Assembly (NCBI GenBank): GCA_020431945.1
Contig: JAGQHH010000510.1
Span: 1-12,581, forward strand
Direction: 5' to 3'
DNA: 12,581 nucleotides
Source: Cyanobacteria bacterium HKST-UBA02
Lineage (GTDB): Bacteria > Cyanobacteriota > Vampirovibrionia > Obscuribacterales > Obscuribacteraceae
Positions 1-6,376 of the stretch are shown here, piece by piece (positions within the stretch are counted from its first letter, which is position 1; every line of letters begins with the position of its first letter). The notes beneath the pieces are model-generated. The model was not told the origin of the DNA and made no database searches. It was given only the letters and a program-made list of their open reading frames with translations. Made by a program: the position numbers and the translations under genes.

Positions 1-141
1 GAACCCAGGCGCCCTGCCACTGCCGATCGGCCATTTTACGCGCGAATCGACCCTTTCTATGTAAAAGAGCTGACCGCCCTGAAAAAAGAAGACTTGAAGA
101 AGTCAGAACCGGAAAAAGCACCGGCGCCTGTTTCTAAATAA
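1..141 (+). CDS. C-terminal end of an unrecognised protein (partial)
   Basis: Frame 1 is open from the first base to a TAA at 139-141, giving the last 46 residues of a protein whose start lies outside the window. The tail is strongly charged: a Lys/Glu-rich stretch (ELTALKKEDLKKSEPEKA) followed by a short Pro/Ala-rich end (PAPVSK). This looks like a disordered C-terminus rather than a domain, and no family can be assigned. It is the same strand as the following GGDEF gene, with about 110 bases between them, so co-transcription is possible. A short inverted repeat lies between the two genes. Confidence 0.6.
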   Translation, partial: EPRRPATADRPFYARIDPFYVKELTALKKEDLKKSEPEKAPAPVSK

Positions 142-171
142 CCTCACTACCATATTTAGTGGCAGCTCCGG

Positions 172-188
172 CCTGATTACAAATCAGG
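172..188 (+). repeat. Short perfect inverted repeat (hairpin) between genes
   Basis: CCTGATT at 172-178 pairs perfectly with AATCAGG at 182-188 across a 3-base loop. No T-run follows, so it is not a standard intrinsic terminator. It could be a weak attenuating hairpin or an operator upstream of the GGDEF gene. Confidence 0.35.
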
Positions 189-253
189 AAACATCTGTCC
201 GAGATCTTTCTGGTCGGGGTATCTACTAAGTACAGGAGAACTTGAATCTTCAT

Positions 254-1543
254 ATGACCACAGCAAGGGAAAACCAGAACGAATCCCTCACCACCCAGGA
301 AATCTACAAAAAACCCAGGATCCTGATCACGGACCGGGACAAAGATTTCCTCGAATGGATAGGCGCCCAGGCGCGCAACCTGCTGTGTGATTTCGTGGTC
401 AGCGAAGACATCTCAGGAGCCCTTCTCGAAGCCTCGAGCCGCAGGTTCGATGCCCTGATCATTTCGGTCTACAAAGAAAACGCCGGCAAGGTGAGAGCCT
501 TTGCCGAGGAAATCAGACGGATTCCCGCCAACAAGAATATCCCCATCGCTTTCATCCTGGACGACGGTCTGGAAAGCCAGGCAGAGACCGGTATCGCTGG
601 AGCCCTGGAGCTGAAGAAACCCATCTCGGCAGAAAAGCTGGCATCCACCATATCGGTTTTGATGTCGGACAGCTTCGAGCATTTTCGCGCCCTTGTCGTT
701 TCGGAATCACCGCAGGCGACCGCACGCCTGGCTCATATCCTGGAGCAGGCAGGCATCCAGTCCAAGTTCGTCCTGCGCCCGCAGCGAACCATCGAGTTTC
801 TCTATGACTTCGAGCCCGATGTTCTGCTCATCGATACCGAGCTCTTCGGCGTAACCGCCTCGGACCTCTCTACCTCCCTGCGCAACTCTTCACGCTGGGA
901 CCATATGGCTATCCTGCTCTTCAGCTCCCGGGGCAAGACCTGCTCCAGCGAGACCCTGGCCCTCTGCCGCGCCGATGGCTCGGTGGATCTATCGAGAGCC
1001 AACAGCGAGATTGCCGAGAAGACCAGGACGATAAGCAAGCAGGTCCGCTCCTCCTACGAATCGGGGGGACGGGACTTCCTCACTGGTCTGAGCCTGCGAG
1101 ACCGGCTCTACAAAAAATTCATTCCCCAGCTCGACTCCCCGGACGTTGTCACCACCAATCTCTCCCTGGCCTGGCTCGATATAAACAAACTCAAGACAAT
1201 CAACGAGAACTTCGGTCACACCACCGGCGACCGGATTCTCGTTACGCTCAGCGCATTTCTTTTGCAAAGGCTCAATGACAGCTCCTGCCTGGTCTGCCGC
1301 TGGGGCGGCGACGAGCTGGTGGTGGCGGTCAAAGCCCTGCCCGAAGAGGCCTCGGCCCTTATCGAGAACGCCGTCCTGGACTTCACTCTGATCAATATCC
1401 CACCCATGGACAAGCCGGTCAGGATCAACGCCGGGATCGCCCACTATCCGAAAGACGGAAAAACCGTGGACGAGCTGCTTTCAGTGGCTGACTGGCGTCT
1501 CCACAATGCGAAAAGAGATGCCCGACCGGTCTGCTCTTCATGA
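254..1543 (+). CDS. Response regulator with two REC-like domains and a GGDEF (diguanylate cyclase) domain
   Basis: This is a predicted cytoplasmic signalling protein that would make cyclic di-GMP from two GTP. Numbered from a possible TTG start at 242 (433 aa), the domains are REC-like 1 at about 25-143, REC-like 2 at about 148-268 and GGDEF at about 278-428. Visible GGDEF motifs are DFLTGL (278-283), the metal-binding Asp in WLDIN (D313), the GH..GD helix (325-330) and the active-site signature RWGGDEL (353-359), an accepted GGDEF variant. REC2 keeps the phospho-acceptor Asp (D198 in LLIDTEL), whereas REC1 has Ser75 there, so REC1 is probably not phosphorylated. An RxxD inhibitory site is not at its usual spacing: RLND is present but about three residues too far upstream. 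Start choice is uncertain. AGGAGA at 234-239 is only 2 bases from the TTG at 242 and 14 from the ATG at 254. I chose the ATG. Confidence 0.9.
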   Translation: MTTARENQNESLTTQEIYKKPRILITDRDKDFLEWIGAQARNLLCDFVVSEDISGALLEASSRRFDALIISVYKENAGKVRAFAEEIRRIPANKNIPIAFILDDGLESQAETGIAGALELKKPISAEKLASTISVLMSDSFEHFRALVVSESPQATARLAHILEQAGIQSKFVLRPQRTIEFLYDFEPDVLLIDTELFGVTASDLSTSLRNSSRWDHMAILLFSSRGKTCSSETLALCRADGSVDLSRANSEIAEKTRTISKQVRSSYESGGRDFLTGLSLRDRLYKKFIPQLDSPDVVTTNLSLAWLDINKLKTINENFGHTTGDRILVTLSAFLLQRLNDSSCLVCRWGGDELVVAVKALPEEASALIENAVLDFTLINIPPMDKPVRINAGIAHYPKDGKTVDELLSVADWRLHNAKRDARPVCSS

Positions 1544-1564
1544 GGCTAGTGCAGCTAGCGCCCC

Positions 1565-1592
1565 CGGGGTTTTCAACAATTTGTAAGCCCCG
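1565..1592 (+). terminator. Post-gene hairpin after the GGDEF gene (possible terminator)
   Basis: CGGGG at 1565-1569 pairs with CCCCG at 1588-1592. The stem continues inward with a G-U pair, two A-T pairs, one T-T mismatch and three further pairs, closing a 4-base loop. It starts about 20 bases after the GGDEF stop codon. No T-run follows on either strand, so it is a stable 3' hairpin rather than a clear intrinsic terminator. Confidence 0.4.
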
Positions 1593-1661
1593 CTCCGGGC
1601 AATAGTTAGCGCCGACCTCGCTATGCCTTGACAGACCTTGATCTTGAGCTAGCTTTACCAC

Positions 1662-1727
1662 TCATGATTTATACACCTTGAAAACCTTTAATACCTGGTC
1701 AAAGAGCTTTTTGTTATTGAGAGACAT
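1662..1727 (-). CDS. Tiny cationic peptide ORF (21 aa), doubtful
   Basis: On the minus strand, GGGAG lies 5 bases before an ATG at 1727, opening a 21-codon frame that ends in TGA. The product begins MSLNNKKLFDQVLKVF. It is Lys-rich with regularly spaced hydrophobic residues and would form an amphipathic helix. Its TGA overlaps the ATG of a second, 14-codon frame (1665-1621, minus) in an ATGA arrangement typical of translational coupling. The ribosome binding site is good, but the length gives no coding statistics. It could be a real peptide, the stub of a decayed gene, or chance. It lies just to the left of the structured region at 1764-2026. Confidence 0.25.
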   Translation of the reverse strand: MSLNNKKLFDQVLKVFKVYKS

Positions 1728-1763
1728 CTTTTCTCCCTTTTCCCGGTTCAAGTTTCAACTCCA

Positions 1764-2026
1764 CTGATCTAAGCGCTGCCAGCCATAGGGTATTGTCGGA
1801 CAAGCATGAGGCTTGTTGCGGGACAGCGTGAGAATCGGGAACCGGCAAGCAGTCGGACAGGAAGAAAAGCATGCAAGGCGCAGGAAATCGCGAGCGGCAC
1901 GAGGTCGTTCGTAGAGCCTGCTGAACGACACGGACCTTCGTTGGAGTAATAACACGGGCGACATAACTCGAGTCGCCCCGGACAACGGTCCGTCTTGGTG
2001 CGGTAAGTCCGCTTACCGTAGATCAG
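1764..2026 (+). ncRNA. Unclassified structured RNA candidate (about 263 nt)
   Basis: The ends pair: CTGATCTA (1764-1771) with TAGATCAG (2019-2026). Inside are perfect helices ACAAGC/GCTTGT (1800-1805/1811-1816), GTCGTTC/GAACGAC (1904-1910/1923-1929), ACGGACC/GGTCCGT (1930-1936/1987-1993) enclosing GGGCGAC/GTCGCCC (1956-1962/1972-1978), and CGGTAAG/CTTACCG (2001-2007/2012-2018) with a UCCG loop. An imperfect helix, 1776-1784 with 1844-1852, encloses the first hairpin. Several helices abut directly (1929/1930 and 2018/2019), as in coaxially stacked RNAs. The unpaired stretches are A- and purine-rich on the plus strand and the UCCG loop is of UNCG type, so I favour plus-strand transcription. It lacks the conserved RNase P, tmRNA and SRP sequences that I know. 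It may be an independent RNA or a long leader of the gene at 2064. Confidence 0.55.
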
Positions 2027-2063
2027 GAGGCAAATCTCAACCCCGAGTTAGAAAGGTATCCAC

Positions 2064-2375
2064 ATGTGGATCGCACTGGGGACCTTGATCGGTCTCATCG
2101 TCATCGTCGCTGTCGCGCGGGGGGCATACAATTTTGCCCGGCCGCTGATGGACATCAAACTGTCGGCAGATCCGACAGACCGCCTGGCCATGGAGGCTGA
2201 GAGGCGTGAATGGGAGCTCGCCGTCGCCGAAGAGCTCTATCCCGAACCGCAAACCCTCAACCAGTTGCACGAAGAAGCCCTGCAAGCCAGGGAACGTGCA
2301 AACCAGGGAACAGCACGGCAGCCCGTGCGTGAGCCGAAGACCGCCACCCAGCCCCAGCGAGCTCGTCAGAGCTAG
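2064..2375 (+). CDS. Small single-pass membrane protein, unknown function
   Basis: The product is 103 aa. Residues about 2-20 (WIALGTLIGLIVIVAV) form one hydrophobic helix at the N-terminus. A short basic/aromatic linker follows, and then a charged region at about 33-80 rich in Glu, Ala, Arg and Gln that is likely helical or coiled coil. The last 25 residues are polar and rich in Thr, Gln, Pro and Arg, and look disordered. The likely topology is N-terminal anchor with a cytoplasmic tail. AAAGG at 2052-2056 lies 7 bases before the ATG, which supports the start. The structured RNA candidate ends 38 bases upstream, so this gene may be transcribed with it. I do not recognise the family. Confidence 0.65.
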   Translation: MWIALGTLIGLIVIVAVARGAYNFARPLMDIKLSADPTDRLAMEAERREWELAVAEELYPEPQTLNQLHEEALQARERANQGTARQPVREPKTATQPQRARQS

Positions 2376-2473
2376 CAGCCGGTTGGAAGCGGACAGCAAC
2401 ATCGCTGAGTTTTCTTTCTGTCGCGAGACTTAAGGGGGTAACGCCTCTTTGGGTCTATCGACACGTTTACTTC

Positions 2474-2512
2474 GGGCGCGGATCAGCGCTTCATTCCGCA
2501 CGATCCGCGCCC
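2474..2512 (+). promoter_or_regulatory. Strong 11-bp hairpin between two small genes
   Basis: GGGCGCGGATC (2474-2484) pairs perfectly with GATCCGCGCCC (2502-2512). The 17-base loop can itself form a 3-bp GCG/CGC stem. No T-run follows. It ends 17 bases before the ATG of the small peptide ORF at 2530, just ahead of its ribosome binding site. It could be a 3'-stabilising hairpin of the upstream gene, a leader structure, or a factor-dependent terminator. Confidence 0.5.
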
Positions 2513-2529
2513 TACACTGAGGCAAGTCA

Positions 2530-2637
2530 ATGAAACAAGCAAAAAGAATCGCGCTCTATGCCCTGTCGGCTCTGGCAGTGGTGCTGGCGCTCAATCTCTT
2601 CCACCCGTCAGGCACCGTGGTCGGCGTCTCATTTTGA
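2530..2637 (+). CDS. Small hydrophobic peptide (35 aa), membrane or signal-like
   Basis: ATG at 2530 is preceded by TGAGG at 2518-2522 with 7-base spacing, a good ribosome binding site. The peptide begins MKQAKRIALYALSAL, continues with a hydrophobic run to about residue 24 and ends in a short polar tail with TGA at 2635-2637. A basic N-terminus plus one hydrophobic helix fits either a single-pass membrane peptide or the leftover signal peptide of a truncated exported protein. The frame is closed shortly after the TGA, so no longer protein continues. Its stop codon overlaps the -35 box of a promoter candidate. No family is recognised. Confidence 0.4.
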   Translation: MKQAKRIALYALSALAVVLALNLFHPSGTVVGVSF

Positions 2638-2662
2638 TCTATGTTTTACTATTTGCTATAGT
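2634..2662 (+). promoter_or_regulatory. Sigma70-like promoter candidate
   Basis: TTGATC at 2634-2639 (4 of 6 matches to TTGACA) is separated by 17 bases from TATAGT at 2657-2662 (5 of 6 matches to TATAAT). No plus-strand gene follows. A transcript from here would run through the two palindromic repeats at 2677-2772 and into the 3' end of the convergent membrane protein gene as antisense RNA. Confidence 0.4.
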
Positions 2663-2676
2663 GTTTTTGGAACCAC

Positions 2677-2772
2677 ATGCCTGTGAGGACAAACTTTTCG
2701 GAAAAAACATGTCCTCATAAAATCTCGAAAAATGCCTCTGAGGTCAATTTTTCCAGGAAAAACTTGTCCTGA
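2677..2772. repeat. Two tandem imperfect palindromic repeats (41-base units, 55-base period)
   Basis: Units at 2677-2717 and 2732-2772 align without gaps, with 32 of 41 bases identical. Each begins ATGCCT and can fold on itself. Unit 1 has TGAGGACA at 2684-2691 against TGTCCTCA at 2710-2717, with a small inner TTTTC/GAAAA stem. Unit 2 has TGAGG(T)CAA against TTG(T)CCT(G)A, with an inner TTTTTCC/GGAAAAA stem. The layout resembles REP/BIME-type intergenic repeats. It may also act as a 3' hairpin or terminator for the minus-strand gene ending at 2822. Confidence 0.6.
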
Positions 2773-2790
2773 CAGTCATTTGAGCTTACA

Positions 2791-2812
2791 GGCCGGAGTC
2801 TCAGGCTCCGCC
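2791..2812 (-). terminator. Hairpin just downstream of the membrane protein gene
   Basis: CGGAG (2794-2798) pairs with CTCCG (2806-2810) around a 7-base loop. Two further G-C pairs (2791-2792 with 2811-2812) sit beyond a bulged C. Read on the minus strand it lies about 10 bases after the stop codon at 2822. There is no adjacent T-run, so it is a weak terminator candidate. The palindromic repeats further downstream may complete the 3' end. Confidence 0.3.
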
Positions 2813-2821
2813 GGACCGGAT

Positions 2822-5137
2822 CTAGTCGAGATCCTTCTCCGCCGAAGCTGCCGGTGCTTCTACCGGCGCTTCTGTGCCGTTCCCATTCCCCTCACCCTCT
2901 GCGCCGGCAGAATGAGAGCCTGCGGCACCGGTCTGGCTCGCTCCAGCCAGATTCGAGCCTGGTGTCGCGGGTCTGGCAGGACGCCGGACCAGATTGAGCA
3001 AGAGCACTACCGAATAGAGCCCGATGCCGATCCATCCCAGAGCCCGGATGCCCAGAGCCATGGAGAGATATTCGAGACAGACGCCGAAAAGACCACCGAT
3101 GAGATTGAAAGCCAGAGCGTTGCTGGGGCTCTTAGTAGCTTTGAACAGCAGCGCGAAAACCGTGGAAGCGAAGACCAGAGGGAAGAGGAAGAGCACCGTG
3201 CCCACCAGACCGCCGGCCACCGGACCCATACTGCTGAAACTGGCTGAGCTCACGAAAGTGGTGAGAAGCAGGGCGAGGAGCACCCCGGCAAGCATCAGAT
3301 AGACATGCTTATGCTCGATCTTGCTGGCCACCCAGTTGGCGATCAGGATCACGATCATGACACCGGATATGATGACACTGTTGACGATCCAGGTAGATCC
3401 ATAGATCAGCGAGAGATCAGCCATGGCGCGCACTTCAAGGAGCATGAATGCTGCTCCCAGCGTGAACATCTGCCAGTTGAGAATGTCTTTGCCGCCGCTC
3501 ACGAATTCCATGCTCACCGGAATGACGCTGATCAGCAACACAGCGAGAATGGGCAGGATATAGAGACCGGGAACCTCGCGCCGGGGCAGGAAGAGGAAAG
3601 GCCAGTCGTCGGTGGCGACATTAACCGTCTCGTCTATCTCCACCGGCTTCGTATGCTTGGCGGCGAGCACCGGGGGCAGGTTGTCCATGGAAGGCATGCC
3701 CGGTCCGGCGAGCAGGAAGCCCCAGCTCTGCTCGCCGTCCTCGCGGAAGCCCAGAGGAGTCTTACCAGTGGCCTTCGCCAGGGCACGGGCGTGCCGCTTC
3801 CAGAGCCAGTCGGCAGGAATGACGAAACTGACCGATATGATACCATCCCTGGTGAGAAGCCTGGTCGCCTGGTCCAGAGACTCCTGAGTGAAAACATAGT
3901 TGTCCATGCGCAGAGAAGAGAGAGACGAGAAAGCAGCATGGGAATCGAGGGCAGCGAATACGATGATGTCGTATTTCTTCTTGCAGTTCTTCAGGTAATT
4001 CCGGGCATCGGTGACATACAAGTTCACCTTGTCCGATGAATAGGGCTTCTCTGGATGAAGCTCGCGACCGAGCCGGGCGATCACCGGATCGATCTCCACC
4101 GCGTCGACATGACCGGCGCCGTTTCGCAGCGCCGCCGCCACGTCCGAGCCGCTGCCGCTGCCGAGGACAAGCACTTCCTGACCGGGCTTGCTCATGGCCT
4201 TGAAAGGCACCGCCACCTCGAGAAGCATTGCCTCAGCCACCGGAGGTGGGAACTTCTCGAGGTTTTTCGGAGTACAGTCCACGATGGACTGGAAAGAGTC
4301 GTAATTGATATAGATGTTGTAGCCCAGGGGGCTTCCCTTGAACTCACCGGCGGGAACCGTCTGCCGGGCAACATCTATCCGATAGTAAGGCGACCACTCG
4401 GTGCGCACATACTCGTCGCCATAGGTGAAATGAGTGATATAAGGGCCCAGCCAGACGCCATAGAGCACTCCCACAAGAGCCAGTCCGGAAGCCGGTGCAC
4501 GCAGGCCGACAGCAAAGAAGAGCAGGGCGGCGCAAACCATCCAGTAAGCCGGAGAAAGGCTCAGGAAGCAGAGAAGGGAGAAAAGCAGGGTGCCGAGAAG
4601 ACTGCCGAGAACATTCACCGAATAACCCCGGAGCGGGCTCAGCTGCTCGAAGAGCTTGCCCATCTTCTGCCCGAACCCCACGAAGATCGAGGTGGAAAGG
4701 ATGAACACCGAGACCATGATGGCCAGGCTCCGGAAAGTGCCGCCCAGGTCAGAGCCGGCTTTCCCCTGCAATCCGAAGAGCATGAAGTCCGCCGGATTCA
4801 CGAATGTTAGATAGGTGATTCCCAGCTTGAAAGCACAGATGAGCAGACCGAGCAGGAGCATGAGCCCGTAGCCGGACCAGCGATAGAGGCTCCACTTCCG
4901 GTTCGACCAGATGAATCCCAGACCGAGCCCTAAAAAAGCCGACATCAGGGGCAGGTTCTTGAAATAAGCGAAAACTCTTATCTCGGTGGACAGCCAGCGG
5001 ATCACGAGAAGCTCGCAGAAAAGCGCCAGGAGACTGATGAGGAGCAGCTCCTTCTGAATGGCGAAGATTGCTTTTTTGTCCTGGGGGTTATCTGCCAAGA
5101 TTCGAGATTCCGGAGGCCATACTCTCAGGCCCGTCAA
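2822..5137 (-). CDS. Polytopic membrane protein with a spermidine-synthase-like (SAM-fold) domain
   Basis: The product is 771 aa. The N-terminal part (about 28-232) has about seven hydrophobic segments. A soluble Rossmann-type domain at about 250-515 follows, and then about five to six more membrane segments (about 523-718). The last 50 residues are Ala/Gly/Pro/Glu-rich and look disordered. The soluble domain has VLVLGSGSG (322-330), the acidic ribose-binding EIDP (348-351), TDARNYL (376-382) and YDIIVFAALDSH (389-400). The region at 678-700 (NLIGGLFGVCLEYLSM) matches the conserved C-terminal membrane motif of this fused family. In true aminopropyltransferases an Asp follows the YDxII strand. 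Here it is Phe394, so ordinary spermidine synthesis is doubtful. The start used is a TTG (5135-5137) with GGGGA 12 bases upstream. Another in-frame TTG at 5098 is possible. It lies 69 bases after the YD-repeat gene on the same strand, a possible operon. Confidence 0.82.
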   Translation of the reverse strand: MTGLRVWPPESRILADNPQDKKAIFAIQKELLLISLLALFCELLVIRWLSTEIRVFAYFKNLPLMSAFLGLGLGFIWSNRKWSLYRWSGYGLMLLLGLLICAFKLGITYLTFVNPADFMLFGLQGKAGSDLGGTFRSLAIMVSVFILSTSIFVGFGQKMGKLFEQLSPLRGYSVNVLGSLLGTLLFSLLCFLSLSPAYWMVCAALLFFAVGLRAPASGLALVGVLYGVWLGPYITHFTYGDEYVRTEWSPYYRIDVARQTVPAGEFKGSPLGYNIYINYDSFQSIVDCTPKNLEKFPPPVAEAMLLEVAVPFKAMSKPGQEVLVLGSGSGSDVAAALRNGAGHVDAVEIDPVIARLGRELHPEKPYSSDKVNLYVTDARNYLKNCKKKYDIIVFAALDSHAAFSSLSSLRMDNYVFTQESLDQATRLLTRDGIISVSFVIPADWLWKRHARALAKATGKTPLGFREDGEQSWGFLLAGPGMPSMDNLPPVLAAKHTKPVEIDETVNVATDDWPFLFLPRREVPGLYILPILAVLLISVIPVSMEFVSGGKDILNWQMFTLGAAFMLLEVRAMADLSLIYGSTWIVNSVIISGVMIVILIANWVASKIEHKHVYLMLAGVLLALLLTTFVSSASFSSMGPVAGGLVGTVLFLFPLVFASTVFALLFKATKSPSNALAFNLIGGLFGVCLEYLSMALGIRALGWIGIGLYSVVLLLNLVRRPARPATPGSNLAGASQTGAAGSHSAGAEGEGNGNGTEAPVEAPAASAEKDLD

Positions 5138-5206
5138 AAACAGGCCAGTCCCCCTATCTAATCCACGCTAGAGAGCAATCGAAACCCGAGATTATCAGCA
5201 GAACCG

Positions 5207-6376
5207 TCAGTGCTTCTGCATCTTCTGCTGGACGATGGAGACGATATGACCGTTCTTGTCGGTCATCGCCACCTGACCGTTGGGCAGGATCTCGGTGATG
5301 AATCCGGCAGCCGGACCGGCGGTGTTCAAGAACTTGTGAGTCCCGTCATTCTCGACTGTGAGCGAGCCGGGAACCGTGGACTTCTCGTAGCCTTTCTGCG
5401 CGACCCAGCCGGAGCCGTCTTGATTGGGGCGGCTCACCGAAACGATATGACCTCGGGAGTCGCGATCGATAACGAGATTGGGCTTGCCATCGGCAGTATA
5501 GCCATAGTCACGGGTCGATCCATCCGGCATGGTCACCTTGGTAGGCTTGTCGTGCCCGTTCACCTTGTCATACTCGACCTTAGAGCCGTCGGCGTTGGTC
5601 TGGGTCCGCTGATGCTTGCCGTCCCGGGCTATGGCATCCTTGACCCCGGGAAGGTCTTCCATCTTCACTTTCTGACCGTCCGGTGCGACTTCGCTCAGAG
5701 TGAAATCCTGGTTGCTGGCCTTGTCGTGAAATTTCCATGTCTCGCGCCCGTTGGGCTCGACTCTGCGGGAAGCGTTGGGATTGTTAGTGGGAGTGAATTT
5801 CATGACGAAACCGCGCTCCAGCTCGATCTTGCCGTCGATGGCCGCTCCGGCAGGCTGGCCGGCTTCGTTATAACCCTGCCAGTGAGTGCCATTACGCTTG
5901 AAAGTCGTAGTGGTCTTGCCATGCTCGTCGAAATTGCGCACCTCATTGATCGTGAAACCTTTGGGCTTGCCGTCGGCGGTGAATTCTTTCTTGCCTTTGA
6001 ACTCCATGCCGTCTCCGTCAGGCTGATTCACCTTCACCGAAGTAGAGCCATCGCTGTTGTCCCACATCTCGACGGTGGAGCCGTCTCTGTTCTCGACTTT
6101 CTGATAGTTCTTGCGGGGATCCTGATGGTCATTGCCTTCCCGCTGATCCGTCGAGGCATCGCCGGGAGCCGGTGTGCCGTCGCGACCCTGATTGACCGGC
6201 ACGTCAGTAAGCGCCATGGACTGGAGATCGGTGCCGGCGGCAGCCAGTTTGACTTCATTGGCAGCCTTGTAGGTCTCGTTCCCGGACCGGTCGCTGATGG
6301 CCAGGTCTGGATTTCCCTGCCCCTGTCCAGTAGCGGCAGGCTGGTCGACATTGTGATCAGACGGAGTAAATGCCAT
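5207..6376 (-). CDS. Hydrophilic YD/RHS-like repeat protein, unknown function
   Basis: The product is 389 aa and very polar, with no signal peptide or membrane segment visible. Residues 1-90 are low-complexity and rich in Gly, Asn, Asp and Gln. From about 91 to the end there are degenerate repeats with strand-turn patterns of the YD/RHS style. Examples are RDGSTVEMWDNSDGST (97-112), NADGSKVEYD (261-270), PDGSTRDYGYTADGKPN (284-300) and RDSRGHIVSV (305-314), and the last such unit reaches DKNGHIVSI (373-381). Such repeats usually build beta-rich shells or surface proteins, but no C-terminal toxin domain follows here and the protein ends directly after the repeats. ATG at 6376 is preceded by GAGGGTGAT, a reasonable ribosome binding site. 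It would be transcribed ahead of the spermidine-synthase-like gene. Function unknown. Confidence 0.75.
   Translation of the reverse strand: MAFTPSDHNVDQPAATGQGQGNPDLAISDRSGNETYKAANEVKLAAAGTDLQSMALTDVPVNQGRDGTPAPGDASTDQREGNDHQDPRKNYQKVENRDGSTVEMWDNSDGSTSVKVNQPDGDGMEFKGKKEFTADGKPKGFTINEVRNFDEHGKTTTTFKRNGTHWQGYNEAGQPAGAAIDGKIELERGFVMKFTPTNNPNASRRVEPNGRETWKFHDKASNQDFTLSEVAPDGQKVKMEDLPGVKDAIARDGKHQRTQTNADGSKVEYDKVNGHDKPTKVTMPDGSTRDYGYTADGKPNLVIDRDSRGHIVSVSRPNQDGSGWVAQKGYEKSTVPGSLTVENDGTHKFLNTAGPAAGFITEILPNGQVAMTDKNGHIVSIVQQKMQKH

Noticed and set aside
1755..1985. Minus-strand open frame through the structured RNA region
   Set aside because: Its Arg/Ser/Pro-rich product has no domain, and the base-pairing pattern explains the region better.
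1764..2026. RNase P RNA, tmRNA or group I/II intron
   Set aside because: The conserved RNase P core (GAGGAAAGTCC-like), the tmRNA tRNA-like ends and intron domain V or P7-type sequences are not present.
2677..2772. CRISPR array
   Set aside because: There are only two imperfect units, the spacer-sized gap is 14 bases and no cas genes are nearby. A palindromic intergenic repeat fits better.
3305..4810. Two plus-strand open frames (244 and 251 codons) opposite the membrane protein gene
   Set aside because: They are His/Glu/Arg-rich shadow translations with no domain, while the minus strand has clear membrane helices and SAM-fold motifs.
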